Of a stretch of 64,000 nt of DNA, positions 9,973 to 18,819 are shown piece after piece (the first letter of the stretch is position 1; every line of letters starts with the position of its first letter). Made by a program: the position numbers and the translations under genes. Source of the stretch: JBDIAG01 sp963835085. Lineage in GTDB: Bacteria > Actinomycetota > Actinomycetes > Actinomycetales > CAWJMD01. Location: positions 3,472,001 through 3,536,000 of the forward strand of contig CAWIED010000001.1 of assembly GCA_963835085.1 (NCBI GenBank), given 5' to 3'. The notes under the pieces were generated by a model. That model saw nothing but the letters and a program-made list of their open reading frames with translations. It made no database searches and was not told where the DNA came from.

Positions 9973-10011
9973 ACCCTCAGCTGGGCCGCTCTTCCAGCAC
10001 AACGTTCGTAG

Positions 10012-10584
10012 TCACTTGTCGCACGCCACTCCGTCATCATCGCGGTCGAGCCCCGAACGGTAGCCCGGTTCGCCCCGCGACATGGGCGCCGCGCCCGCGG
10101 CTTTGGCCTGAGTGCAGTTGGCGTAATAGACCGCATTCGCACCGGCGGCTTTCTCGGCCGCCTCGGACGTCGAGGCCGCGGAGGGCGCAGCCGCGGGCTT
10201 GGCGGTGATCGTGACAGTCTCCGCGGGCGGCGCCGGCGCAGTAGTCGTGACCGTCGCGGCCGGCGGCGCCGACGCCGTAGTCGTCACGGTCGTGGTCACT
10301 GTTGGCGCAACGGTGGCAGCGCCGACCAATCCTGCGGGAGCGGCAGTCTGCCCCGACTTGCCCGAGCCACCGACACCGACGCCCAAGAACAAACCGATGA
10401 TGAGTGCGGCCGGACCAATCACTCTGGCACGCCGGTACCACCGCCGCGGAGCGCCGTCATCGATCACAATCTGCCAGCCCGGCGGCGCAGGCGGCCACGA
10501 CGGATCGGGCGTCCAGCCACGGGGCGGCAGCCAGCCCTGCGATGCCAGCGGCCAGCCCGGCGCCGGATTGAAACGCTTTCCCAT
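10012..10584 (-). CDS. membrane-anchored excalibur-domain protein
   Basis: 190 residues. The ATG at 10584 is chosen because AGGGGGAAG precedes it. Layout: Trp/Pro-rich cytoplasmic start (GWLPPRGWTPDPSWPPAPPGW, about residues 13-37), one membrane helix near residues 56-75, a Thr/Ala/Pro-rich extracellular linker with TVTTTVTTT-type repeats, and a C-terminal excalibur domain (YYANCTQAKAAGAAP, GEPGYRSGLDRDDDGVACDK). The DxDxDGxAC loop is a likely calcium site. Such proteins sit on the cell surface; the role is unknown. Confidence 0.88.
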   Translation of the reverse strand: MGKRFNPAPGWPLASQGWLPPRGWTPDPSWPPAPPGWQIVIDDGAPRRWYRRARVIGPAALIIGLFLGVGVGGSGKSGQTAAPAGLVGAATVAPTVTTTVTTTASAPPAATVTTTAPAPPAETVTITAKPAAAPSAASTSEAAEKAAGANAVYYANCTQAKAAGAAPMSRGEPGYRSGLDRDDDGVACDK

Positions 10585-10812
10585 GTCTTCCCCCTGGAGC
10601 CGCACATCACTTCGCACGGCCACGCATATATCTACTTGTCGGACAACGCAGCATAACCCGAGCAAATAGTCTTTTTCATGCAAACCCAGATTGGGCTGGG
10701 TGAGCGAGATCAGCGAAGGTTCCAGCGCACACCCGAAGACGCCTCTCGCTGGAGTGCGTAAGGCACCGAGGGGTCTTGGGACGCGCCACGCCTATGAGGA
10801 GTGACGCTCAAC

Positions 10813-11178
10813 TCATTCGCCGGGGGGCCCAATCATGACGCCCCAACCGTCATAGCTCGCGCCGGCCTGGTCGGCGAACGCCTGCATGGAGGTACTCATC
10901 GCGTTGAACGCCTCGAGACTTGCGGACGGCACATCTACTGACCCTTCGATCAACCAGACCTTCTTGCGACGCAGCAGCCCGACCCGCTCCTCGGCTACCT
11001 GATGTGCCACATTCTCAGCGGTCAAGAGCCCAACAAGGGCGTCTCGCGAATTGGGACCTGGCGCGTAAAAGACGACTTCAGCCGTCAAGGGCGATCCCTC
11101 CACAATGCCAGCGTCCTTCAAACCCTCCCACAGGGCGACGTTGGCCTCGAGGTGCGCGTCGAGTTCGTTATTATTCAT
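10813..11178 (-). CDS. RraB-family protein
   Basis: 121 residues. Matches the RraB/ribonuclease E inhibitor domain: an acidic N-terminal helix region (ELDAHLEANVALWEGLKDAG), a middle strand with KKVWLIEGSVDVP, and the family's C-terminal YDGWGVMIGPP. In E. coli RraB binds and inhibits RNase E; whether this holds in actinobacteria is not established. Cytoplasmic, single gene. No ribosome site decides between ATG 11178 and later starts. Confidence 0.75.
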   Translation of the reverse strand: MNNNELDAHLEANVALWEGLKDAGIVEGSPLTAEVVFYAPGPNSRDALVGLLTAENVAHQVAEERVGLLRRKKVWLIEGSVDVPSASLEAFNAMSTSMQAFADQAGASYDGWGVMIGPPGE

Positions 11179-11677
11179 CGCGGCAACCTAACCCAACTCG
11201 TACCCCTTGCGTCGGGCCTTTCGACTTCTCTGGGTTACTCAGACCAAATCTTCCAGATGCATTCGGCATCACGTGCCCCGCGACACCGGGCAAGGAGCTC
11301 GCGGCGCCCAAGCCGGCGAGCCGGAACAGGCGAAGTGAGCTGATGGCCCCGGAAGGTATGGCGATGGCGGTGAAGTTGTGGAGTTTTAAGTACGGATAGC
11401 GTTATCAAGACTCCACAACTTTGCCTTCCTGACGCCGAGCCGGGTGGACAGGCAGTCCTGCTCACGATCAAAGAGGGCGTGGTGGTCAATTGCGGCACGA
11501 TCCAATCCGTGCACCGAAGACCCATTGCCGCGTCGTTATCCGCGGTGCGCACGGCTGGTCGGCCGCAATGGTTCGCGACCGAATGCCGGCCGAATTCTCG
11601 CAACCACCGACCCGCGCGGTGCCGTCGGCTGCAACAGCCACCTTCTTCAGCGGGTTGCCACCGATGATGGACGACCA
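11179..11677. other. 499-bp gap, no supported gene
   Basis: I see no convincing gene in six frames. The gap holds an inverted repeat at 11373-11421. Some plus-strand frames run 60-100 codons without homology I recognise. It lies downstream of the sigma gene and upstream of RraB, so it should contain the RraB promoter. Confidence 0.5.
11373..11421. repeat. inverted repeat, possible terminator
   Basis: AAGTTGTGGAGT at 11373-11384 and ACTCCACAACTT at 11410-11421 are perfect 12-bp arms; pairing extends inward by a G-T and two A-T pairs, leaving a loop of about 19 nt. Local sequence is AT-rich compared with its surroundings. It may end the sigma-factor transcript on the minus strand. Confidence 0.5.
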
Positions 11678-13240
11678 TCATCGACCGCTGCTCGCACCAC
11701 CACCAAGGGAGGAGCGCCGAGCAACGAGGTACGCCACCTCGGCCGGGTTGCTCGCCAGCTCGAGTGCCCGCCCGTAGGCCGAGTCTGCTTCCGCCAGGTC
11801 GCCTACCCGGCGAAGCAGTTCGGCTCGGGTTGCATGGAAAGGGTGGTAGCGCGCCAGGGACTCGATGCCTGGCACCCGCCCGAGCGCTGCCAACCCCGCG
11901 CGGGCACCCTCGAGCTCGGCCACCGCGACCGCCCGGTTGAGACCGACGACCGGGGTCGGCTCCACTGCGTAGAACTGGTCGTAGAGCGCGAGGATCTGAC
12001 GCCAGTCGGTGTCCTGGGTGCGGCTGGCATCAGTGTGCACGGCGCCGATGGCAGCAAGCAGCTGATAGCGCCCCGGGCGCCCCCGGCGCAGACACGTGCA
12101 GACGAGCGCGTGCCCTTCGGCGATGAGGGTGGCGTCCCAGTGGGATCGCTCTTGCAGATCGAGGGTGATCAGCCGCCCGTCCACCACCCGGGCCGGGCGG
12201 CGGGCCTCGGTGAGCAGCATGAGGGCGAGCAGCCCGAGCGCCTCCGGCTCGTCGGGCATGAGCTGCACCACCAGGCGGGCGAGCCGGATCGCCTCACCCG
12301 TGAGGTCAGGCCGTGTCGAGTCTTGCCCCGCTGTCGAGCCCGGTTGCCCTACCGAGTCTGGCTGCCCCGTCGAGCCCGGTTGCCCTGCCGAGTCTGGCTG
12401 CCCCGCCGAGCCCGGTTGCCCCGCCGAGCCTGGCTGCCCCGTCGAGCCCGGTTGCCTCGCCGAGCCTGGCTGCCCCGTCGAGCCCGGTTGCCCCGCCGAG
12501 CCTGGCTGCCCCGTCGAGCCCGGCTGCCCTGCCGGAGCTCTCGATTCCCGACCGGCAGCGCTCCACCGTTGAACTGCCGGAAGTCGCTGAGCTACAGACT
12601 CGGTCTCCGAGGGCAGATACCCCTCGTTGTAGACCAAATACAGCGTGGCCAGCACCCCCCGCACTCGGGCGGGCAGATCAGCGTCGGCGGGAACCCGATA
12701 GGGGATGCGCGCTGCAGCGATCTTCTGCTTGGTGCGCGTGAGCCGCTTGGCCATCGCCGCCTCCTCCACGAGGAACGCGGCGGCCACCTGCGCCGTCGTG
12801 AGGCCACCGAGCACCTTAAGCGTGAGGGCAACCTGCGCAGACGGGTCGAGGGCCGGATGACAACAGGTGAAGATCATCCGCAGGCGGTCGTCCACGACGC
12901 TGCTCGGCGGGCCGGGCTGGTCGTCACCGCCGTCGGGGTCGAGCAGTCCGGCGAGCATTCCCGCCTCTTCCTGCTTTGCGTCGCGGCGAGACTCGCGACG
13001 GAGCCGATCGATCGCCTTGCGACGCGCCGTCGTCGTGAGCCAGGCGCCGGGATTGGGCGGAAGCCCTGTGGCCGGCCACGTCTGCAACGCCACGACGTAG
13101 GCCTCCTGGGCAGCCTCCTCGGCGAGGTCGAGACTGCCCAGATAGCGGGTGAGGGTGGCGACGACCCGACCGTGCTCCTCACGGAAGACCCGGTCGAGCG
13201 CCGCCCGCTCCTGCGGTTCGTACCCCGAACTGGTGCTCAT
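11678..13240 (-). CDS. ECF42-type RNA polymerase sigma factor
   Basis: 520 residues. Region 2 (EHGRVVATLTRYLGSLDLAEEAAQEAYVVAL), region 4 (VALTLKVLGGLTTAQVAAAFLVEEAAMAKRLTRTKQKI) and the long C-terminal DUF6596/TPR-like extension (LYLVYNEGY; LYDQFYAVEPTPVVGLNRAVAVAE) identify the ECF42 type, which has no classical anti-sigma factor and is usually encoded with a YCII/DGPF protein, as here. The ATG overlaps the YCII stop (TGATG), so the two are translationally coupled. Unusual: between the DUF6596 start and the rest, residues about 227-311 are a (G-Q-P-G-S/D-x) repeat linker not normal for the family. Confidence 0.92.
   Translation of the reverse strand: MSTSSGYEPQERAALDRVFREEHGRVVATLTRYLGSLDLAEEAAQEAYVVALQTWPATGLPPNPGAWLTTTARRKAIDRLRRESRRDAKQEEAGMLAGLLDPDGGDDQPGPPSSVVDDRLRMIFTCCHPALDPSAQVALTLKVLGGLTTAQVAAAFLVEEAAMAKRLTRTKQKIAAARIPYRVPADADLPARVRGVLATLYLVYNEGYLPSETESVAQRLPAVQRWSAAGRESRAPAGQPGSTGQPGSAGQPGSTGQPGSARQPGSTGQPGSAGQPGSAGQPDSAGQPGSTGQPDSVGQPGSTAGQDSTRPDLTGEAIRLARLVVQLMPDEPEALGLLALMLLTEARRPARVVDGRLITLDLQERSHWDATLIAEGHALVCTCLRRGRPGRYQLLAAIGAVHTDASRTQDTDWRQILALYDQFYAVEPTPVVGLNRAVAVAELEGARAGLAALGRVPGIESLARYHPFHATRAELLRRVGDLAEADSAYGRALELASNPAEVAYLVARRSSLGGGASSGR
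12340..12532 (-). repeat. coding tandem repeat in the sigma factor
   Basis: About ten 18-bp units (often paired as 36-bp units) encoding GQPGS[T/A]-type hexapeptides inside the sigma-factor gene. Bases vary mainly at wobble positions, so the frame is kept. Collagen-like, probably disordered linker; likely to vary in copy number between strains. Confidence 0.85.
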
Positions 13241-13587
13241 CAGCCCTGGAACGGACGCACCTCGACGGGAGCCATGCACGCCGCCGACCCCTTGCGGGCC
13301 CACTCGAGTGCGGCGTCGAGATCGGCAGCCTCGATGATCCAGAAGCCGCCCATCTGCTCCTTGCTCTCGACGAAGGGGCCATCGGTGATGACCGGATCTG
13401 CCGTGCCCGACGCGGTGACGACGGTGGCGGTCGAAGCGGGATGGAGCCCGCCGGCGAAGACCCACGCGCCGGATTGCTGCACCTCGGAGTTGAAGGCACC
13501 GACCTGGGCGAACATCTTCTGCGCCTCTTCGGAATTCGGGTCGGGGTACTCGCCGATGTGCCAGACGGAGAGCAGGTACTGAGTCAT
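13240..13587 (-). CDS. YCII/DGPF-domain protein, sigma partner
   Basis: 115 residues. YCII-related fold with the DGPF signature (ITDGPFVESKEQMGGFWIIEAADLDAALEWA). The start MTQYLLSVW is typical. First gene of a two-gene unit with the ECF42-type sigma factor; its TGA shares a base with the sigma ATG. YCII proteins paired with ECF42 sigmas are thought to contribute to sigma regulation, but the mechanism is not settled. Confidence 0.93.
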   Translation of the reverse strand: MTQYLLSVWHIGEYPDPNSEEAQKMFAQVGAFNSEVQQSGAWVFAGGLHPASTATVVTASGTADPVITDGPFVESKEQMGGFWIIEAADLDAALEWARKGSAACMAPVEVRPFQG

Positions 13588-13832
13588 TGTCGCGCTCGCT
13601 TTCTGTGTGATCGTCTACGCGGTCGGCCTCGGGTCGATAGCGAGTCCGTTCAAGGACCCTCCGTGGCCGTTCGCGTCACGAGGCTGCCGGGTGACTGCCT
13701 CTTGCCCTCTCTACGAACGGCCCCCTTCCCGTAGGACAAGGCCGCCAGAAACTTTTCTCGGCGGCCCGGGGACCGCCGCTTCCGCGACCTTCGAAGCACG
13801 GCCCCAGGGTCAGGGCGACGTTGCGCTCCGCC

Positions 13833-14141
13833 TTACAGTTCGCCTTTCACGCCCACCGGGATGGGCGTCATGGTGGTGACGACGGCTGGGCCGGCGAGGA
13901 ACTCTTCGCACGCCTGCCGCAGCGCGGCCACCGCTGGTCCACTGCCATGAGCAGCCAGGTCGTTCGCCGAGTCCCACTTCTCGATCATGGTGATCGTGCC
14001 GTCGGCGGCATCGTGAATGGCGTACAGCTGGCAGCCCTGCTCGTCATGGACGGCCGGCATGCTCTGGCGTAGTGCCTGCACCAGGGCGTCCTTGCGCTCG
14101 GGAAGGGGTTGAAACACTGCGGTGACGACCACGGTCGGCAT
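13833..14141 (-). CDS. antibiotic biosynthesis monooxygenase (ABM) family protein
   Basis: 102 residues from the ATG at 14141, chosen because AAGGAG lies seven bases upstream; a longer frame to 14198 has no such site. The dimeric alpha-beta ferredoxin-like ABM fold is indicated by MPTVVVTAVFQPLPERKDALVQALRQ, QGCQLYAIHDA and ITMIEKWDSANDLAAH. Related proteins are quinol monooxygenases (YgiN) or heme-degrading enzymes; the heme-binding residues are not recognisable, so YgiN-like is favoured. Confidence 0.88.
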   Translation of the reverse strand: MPTVVVTAVFQPLPERKDALVQALRQSMPAVHDEQGCQLYAIHDAADGTITMIEKWDSANDLAAHGSGPAVAALRQACEEFLAGPAVVTTMTPIPVGVKGEL

Positions 14142-14263
14142 GGCTGCTCCTTGGGTTGAGTGGCAAGCATTCTCCGCCAACGGGCGTGAACGAGCCACTG
14201 CGACCCGCGCGCGCTCAGGCGAGGAGGGCCGTCACATCGACGAGCACTGTCAGTCGACGAGAC

Positions 14264-15826
14264 TCAGCGGGGCCAGCGTGCCAAACGCTCGACCTCGTTG
14301 AGGTCCAGGTGGTTTCGCATGTACTCCTGGTCGGTGCTGCGGGGCGGCAGGTAGTCCCAGGGGGTGAACTTGCCGATCCGGTTGGCACCGCCCACCACGC
14401 GACGCCTGGCCTGGTCGGCCAGTACCTCGGCGGTCAGCTTCGACACGTCCCACCGACGAGCCACCTCGGCGCGAAACGCCGCCACCACGTCGGCATAGGC
14501 CTCCTCGGCAGCCAGATTTGTCAGCTCGCGCGGATCGGCCGACAGGTCGTAGAGCTGGTCGGGGTCGATGGGGCAATGCACGAACTTCCAGGTGCCGCGC
14601 CGGATCATCAGCAGCGGAGCTGCCGTGCCTTCGGCCATGTACTCGCCGATCACCTTCCACTCGCCCGCATCGGCAGGTTCACCCTCGACGGTGGGCTCGC
14701 CTGCACTGTGCAACTCACCAGCACCGCTCAGCAGGGGCACGAACGAACGACCGGCCAGCGGATCAGCGAGTTCGGTCTCGGTGCCGGTGAGCTCGATCAA
14801 CGAGGGCAGCACATCGACCAACGACACCGGCTCGCTCACCCGTCTAGGCTCAAACCGACTGGGAGAGTGGACGATCAACGGTATCCGCGTGGAGTCCTCG
14901 AAGAAGCTCATCTTGTACCAGAGCCCCCGCTCGCCCAACATGTCGCCATGGTCGGCCAGCACAATGACGACGGTGTCGTCGGCCAAGCCGAGCTCGGCCA
15001 CTGTGGCCGTGAGGGTTGCCGTCCACTCGTCCACATAGGAGATGTTGGCGTAGTAGGCCCGGCGCGCCCGGCGCACCTGGTCGTCGGTGATCTGCACCCC
15101 GTCCATCGCGCAGACCTCGCGCAGCCGCAGGGTGTGCGGGTCGGCCGGCACATCGTCGGCCCGTACCGCGGGCAGCGGGATCTCCACATCGTCGTACAGC
15201 TCCCAGAACCGACGTCGCGTCACATAGGGATCGTGCGGGTGCGTGAAGCTGGCCACCACCAAGAACGGCCGGTCGTCCGTCGAGCGGGCCACGTCGTGCA
15301 GCGCGCGCACCGCGTTGTAGCCCACTTCGTCATCGAACAAGAGCTGATTCGTGACCTCGGCCACGCCCGCACCGAGCACGCTGTCCATGTTGTGGAACCA
15401 CCAGTCGATGCGCTCACCGGCATTACGCCAATCGGGTGTCCAGCCGAAGTCGGCAGGATAGATATCGGTGGTGCGGCGTTCTTCGAAGCCGTGCAGTTGA
15501 TCGGCTCCCACAAAATGCATCTTGCCCGACAGGATCGTGCGATAGCCACCCGCCCGCAGATAGTGCGCGAAGGTGGGTATCGAGCTGGCCAGATAGGCAG
15601 CGTTATCGTAACCCCTTGTGACGGAAGGAAGTTGCCCCGTCATGAGGCAATAGCGACCCGGCGTGCACAATGGTGAGTTGGTATAGGCCGCATCAAAGGT
15701 CACCCCCTCGCGCGAAAGCCGGTCGATGGTGGGCGACCGCACGGCGGAATTGCCATAACATCCGAGGGCTGACGGTGAGACCTGGTCATACATGACCACA
15801 AGCACATTGGGGCGATCCGACGTCAT
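14264..15826 (-). CDS. betC: choline-sulfatase
   Basis: 520 residues from ATG 15826 (the frame is open to 15910). Type I sulfatase: metal-binding N-terminus PNVLVVMYDQ, formylglycine motif C54-T-P-G-R58, and later DHGDMLGERGLWYK. The C-terminal YLPPRSTDQEYMRNHLDLNEVERLARWP block matches the choline-sulfatase tail, which distinguishes BetC from aryl-sulfatases. Releases choline and sulfate from choline-O-sulfate, feeding glycine-betaine synthesis or sulfur supply. The formylglycine-generating enzyme is not in the window. Divergent from an acyl-CoA ligase gene. Confidence 0.88.
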   Translation of the reverse strand: MTSDRPNVLVVMYDQVSPSALGCYGNSAVRSPTIDRLSREGVTFDAAYTNSPLCTPGRYCLMTGQLPSVTRGYDNAAYLASSIPTFAHYLRAGGYRTILSGKMHFVGADQLHGFEERRTTDIYPADFGWTPDWRNAGERIDWWFHNMDSVLGAGVAEVTNQLLFDDEVGYNAVRALHDVARSTDDRPFLVVASFTHPHDPYVTRRRFWELYDDVEIPLPAVRADDVPADPHTLRLREVCAMDGVQITDDQVRRARRAYYANISYVDEWTATLTATVAELGLADDTVVIVLADHGDMLGERGLWYKMSFFEDSTRIPLIVHSPSRFEPRRVSEPVSLVDVLPSLIELTGTETELADPLAGRSFVPLLSGAGELHSAGEPTVEGEPADAGEWKVIGEYMAEGTAAPLLMIRRGTWKFVHCPIDPDQLYDLSADPRELTNLAAEEAYADVVAAFRAEVARRWDVSKLTAEVLADQARRRVVGGANRIGKFTPWDYLPPRSTDQEYMRNHLDLNEVERLARWPR

Positions 15827-15936
15827 CTCGCGATGATGCCAGGCCACCCCGGCGCAGTGCAGCCGGGTTGGCCGGTGCACGTTCACGGACGAGTGCACGT
15901 TCGTCAACACGCTCTCCCGGTTGTCATAGTTGACTC

Positions 15937-17388
15937 GTGACTGCCCCGGTTGATCATCTCCTCACCGCCCTCACCGGCCCGAATGCCCGCGACGGCGAGC
16001 GGTGTCTGACGATTGCCGGACGTCCGGTCTCCAGCCACGAGCTGCTGGCCCGGGCTGGCCGCCTGGCCGCCGCCCTGAGCGGTCTGCCGGCTGTCGCCGT
16101 GCACGCCAAACCCACTCTCTCCACCGCGATCTCAGCAACGGCTGCGATCCTTGCCGGGGTTCCGCTGGTGCCCCTGCCGGCTGACTCCGGCCCGGCCGAG
16201 CTCGACTATCTGGTGACGGACTCCGGCGCCGCCCTCGTTCTCGTGGGCGACGACGCCCTGCCGCCGGGGTGCACGTTCGACGCCCCGGTCGTACGGGCCG
16301 ACACCTTGGCAGGGCAGCCGCTGGATCAGGCGCCGTCCACCCCCGCCGACCCGGCGCTCGTGATGTACACGAGCGGCACCACAGGACGTCCTAAGGGGGT
16401 GGTGATCTCCCGCGGCGCCATCGCTGCGTGCCTCGATGCGCTCGCCGAGGTGTGGGCCTGGACGTCCGACGACACCCTCGTGCACGGGCTGCCGCTCTTC
16501 CACGTGCATGGACTCGTGCTGGGCCTGTTCGGGCCGTTGCGGCACGGCTCACCGCTCGTCCACACCACAAGCCCCACCCCTGCGGCCTACGCCGCGGCCC
16601 AGGGATCGCTCTACTTCGGCGTGCCTACCGTCTGGTCGCGCGTGGCGCGGGATCCATTGTCTGCCAGGGCTCTTCGATCGGCTCGGCTGCTCGTGTCGGG
16701 CAGCGCACCGCTGCCCGTGCCGGTCTTCGAGGCGCTCACGAGCCTCACCGGCCAGCGTCCGATCGAACGCTACGGCATGACGGAGACCCTCATCACCCTC
16801 TCCACCCGCAGCGACGGCGAGCGCCGTCCGGGCTGGGTGGGGTTGCCGATCCCCGGAGTGCAGGCGCGAGTCGTCGACGACGCCGGCCGGGCGGTGCAAC
16901 CGGACGCCCAGACCCTGGGCAGCCTGCAGATCCGCGGGGCGACCCTGTTCGACGGCTATCTGAACCGACCCGCCGACACCGCCGCCGTGCTCGGCTCCGA
17001 CGGCTGGCTCACCACCGGCGACGTCGCCCTCACCGACGCCGACGGGTTCGTGCGCATCGTGGGACGAGCGAGCACCGATCTCATCAAGTCGGGCGGCTAC
17101 CGGATCGGAGCGGGCGAGGTCGAAGACGCCCTCCTGGCCCATCCCGGCGTACGCGAGGCCGCCGTGCTCGGCCTACCCCACCCCGACCTGGGTGAGCAGG
17201 TGGTGGCCTTCGTCTGCGCCGACGGGGTAGGCGCAGACGAACTCAGCACCTTCGTGGCCGGGCGGCTCTCAAGCCACAAGCGCCCGCGCGTCATTTACTT
17301 TCTCGACGCTCTGCCGCGCAATGCCATGGGCAAGGTTGTCAAGTCCGAGCTCGGGGTATCCGTCGCGGCGAGCGCGGCCAACCATTAG
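15937..17388 (+). CDS. AMP-forming acyl-CoA synthetase
   Basis: 483 residues, GTG start. ANL superfamily: P-loop-like VMYTSGTTGRPKGVV, adenylate-binding IERYGMTE, TGDVALTDADGFVRIVGR and the hinge/catalytic lysine region PRNAMGKVVK. Closest in layout to malonyl-CoA synthetase (MatB) or short acyl-CoA ligases: compact N-terminus and LPLFHVHGL. The acyl substrate cannot be assigned. Ten bases upstream of the GPP34 gene on the same strand and probably co-transcribed with it. Confidence 0.9.
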   Translation: MTAPVDHLLTALTGPNARDGERCLTIAGRPVSSHELLARAGRLAAALSGLPAVAVHAKPTLSTAISATAAILAGVPLVPLPADSGPAELDYLVTDSGAALVLVGDDALPPGCTFDAPVVRADTLAGQPLDQAPSTPADPALVMYTSGTTGRPKGVVISRGAIAACLDALAEVWAWTSDDTLVHGLPLFHVHGLVLGLFGPLRHGSPLVHTTSPTPAAYAAAQGSLYFGVPTVWSRVARDPLSARALRSARLLVSGSAPLPVPVFEALTSLTGQRPIERYGMTETLITLSTRSDGERRPGWVGLPIPGVQARVVDDAGRAVQPDAQTLGSLQIRGATLFDGYLNRPADTAAVLGSDGWLTTGDVALTDADGFVRIVGRASTDLIKSGGYRIGAGEVEDALLAHPGVREAAVLGLPHPDLGEQVVAFVCADGVGADELSTFVAGRLSSHKRPRVIYFLDALPRNAMGKVVKSELGVSVAASAANH

Positions 17389-17397
17389 CCTGAACCG

Positions 17398-18114
17398 ATG
17401 GCTGAATTGGGCAGTCTCACCGCACCTGGCGTCACCGCCGACTACGTGCTCGCCATCATCGACCCCGAGTCGGGCAAACGTTTGGTCGACTCGGTCAAGT
17501 GGAAGGCGGCCATAGCGGGGGCAGCCGTCATCGACCTGGTGCGTTGGGAAGCGCTGCGCCTCACCGAACCCGGCGAGCAGGTCAAGGCCGGCCGACTGGT
17601 GCGTGCCGCCGAGGTGAAACTGCCAGGTCAGGCCTGGAGCGATGTGCTCGAACGCAGCGACGGTCAGACTCCCAAGAACGCCGTGGCGCGAATCGGCGGC
17701 GCCTCCACGATGAAGGATCGCGCAGGTCGGCTGTGGGACGACGTGGTGGAGCAGCTCGAGGCCGAGAACGTCCTGCGCAGCTCGCGGCACACCGTGTTGG
17801 GGGTCATTCCCAGCACGCGGTGGGAGCTGCCCGACCCGCTCGTACGCGAACGACTTGTGCGGCGGCTGCGTTCGGCCTTGCAGGAGGGCGCCCGCGTCGA
17901 CGACGCTTCGGGGGCCCTGATCTGCGTCCTGTTCGCCAGCGACAGCCTGGCCAAGGTGCTGCCGGCCGAAGACCGGCGCTGGCTCAAGCAGCGCGGCAAG
18001 GCGGTCAGTGAGTCCGATTGGGGGTCAGCCGCGATCAGGAAGGCCATCCAGGACGTGCACAGCGCGATGGCCACGGTGGCCACCATGTCAGCCGTGGCAG
18101 CCGCTACGTCGTGA
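17398..18114 (+). CDS. GPP34 (GOLPH3-like) family protein
   Basis: 238 residues. Bacterial relative of Golgi phosphoprotein 3, which binds phosphoinositide in eukaryotes. Recognised by the helical pattern VKWKAAIAGAAVIDLVRWEALRL, GRLWDDVVEQLEAENVLR with LGVIPSTRWELPD, RLRSALQEGA, and the final ALICVLFASDSLAKVL segment. Bacterial role unknown; actinobacteria often carry several copies. Closely spaced after the acyl-CoA ligase. Confidence 0.88.
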   Translation: MAELGSLTAPGVTADYVLAIIDPESGKRLVDSVKWKAAIAGAAVIDLVRWEALRLTEPGEQVKAGRLVRAAEVKLPGQAWSDVLERSDGQTPKNAVARIGGASTMKDRAGRLWDDVVEQLEAENVLRSSRHTVLGVIPSTRWELPDPLVRERLVRRLRSALQEGARVDDASGALICVLFASDSLAKVLPAEDRRWLKQRGKAVSESDWGSAAIRKAIQDVHSAMATVATMSAVAAATS

Positions 18115-18228
18115 GCCGGCGACCGCCCCTCCAGGTCGCAGGCGCAACCCCGGATGGCAGCGGCAACGTGAGGTCTTCTGCAATGATGTCGGGCGCTCGG
18201 GCGAATTGCCCGTGCGGGGAGGTCGAGG

Positions 18229-18819
18229 ATGAGTCTTGTCAGCGGGCCCGTCTGGGCTGCCCTGGCCCTGCTCGTCGTGGCCAGCCTGCCCAAGATCACC
18301 CAGCCCTACGACCTGCTGCGGGCGCTACGTCTCGCTGGAGTCCGGCTGCCGGCGATCTTCGTGCGCCTGTTCGGCGCGGTCGAGGCGGTGATCGGCCTCC
18401 TCGGGCTGGTCAGCGGCCATCCGGTGCTGCTCGCGCTGGCCGCCTTGTCGTACCTGGGCTTCGCCGGGTTCGTCGGTATCGCTCTGGCACGCAAGACCCC
18501 GCTGTCGAGTTGCGGTTGCTTCGGCAAGGCCGACTCCCCGCCCACGGTGCTGCATGTGGTGATCGTCGGCGGCCTGGCGTTGTGCCTGGCCGTAGGCGCC
18601 TTTGCCGGAGGCCCCGCCATCGGCCTCCTGCCGCAACTGAGCCATGACCCCGGGACGGCTCTCGTGACAGCCGGTTTCGCCGCGCTCAGCTGCTGGTTCA
18701 GCTACCTCGCGATGACCCTGCTACCCGCCCTCGGCGCGCGGCCCGCCGCACCCGCCATCACCATCACACCGGAGTCGGTGGCAACGCTGGCCGCAACCCG
18801 TGGAGGACCTCTCGCATGA
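18229..18819 (+). CDS. MauE-like membrane protein
   Basis: 196 residues, GGGGAGG six bases before the ATG. Five or so membrane helices; DoxX/MauE fold with the family's SSCGCFGK motif (about residues 88-95) in a loop, a cysteine pair that in MauE is linked to disulfide handling. In methylotrophs MauE and MauD are needed to make the disulfide-rich MauA subunit of methylamine dehydrogenase. First gene of a six-gene unit here; overlaps the MauD-like gene by ATGA. Confidence 0.85.
   Translation: MSLVSGPVWAALALLVVASLPKITQPYDLLRALRLAGVRLPAIFVRLFGAVEAVIGLLGLVSGHPVLLALAALSYLGFAGFVGIALARKTPLSSCGCFGKADSPPTVLHVVIVGGLALCLAVGAFAGGPAIGLLPQLSHDPGTALVTAGFAALSCWFSYLAMTLLPALGARPAAPAITITPESVATLAATRGGPLA

Noticed and set aside
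9615..10000. tRNA-Gly as an integration site for a mobile island
   Set aside because: No integrase and no repeated tRNA end is visible downstream in the window.
10830..10860. Fourth copy of the dispersed palindrome near CGTCATAGC in the RraB gene
   Set aside because: Only a short match; the opposite arm is missing.
12340..12532. Array-like repeats that could suggest CRISPR
   Set aside because: Units are 18 bp without unique spacers, lie inside the sigma gene and keep the frame; they are coding repeats.
11444..13582. 712-codon plus-strand frame opposite the ECF42-type sigma gene
   Set aside because: Arg/Gly/Pro-rich, no domain, and antisense to two well-supported genes.
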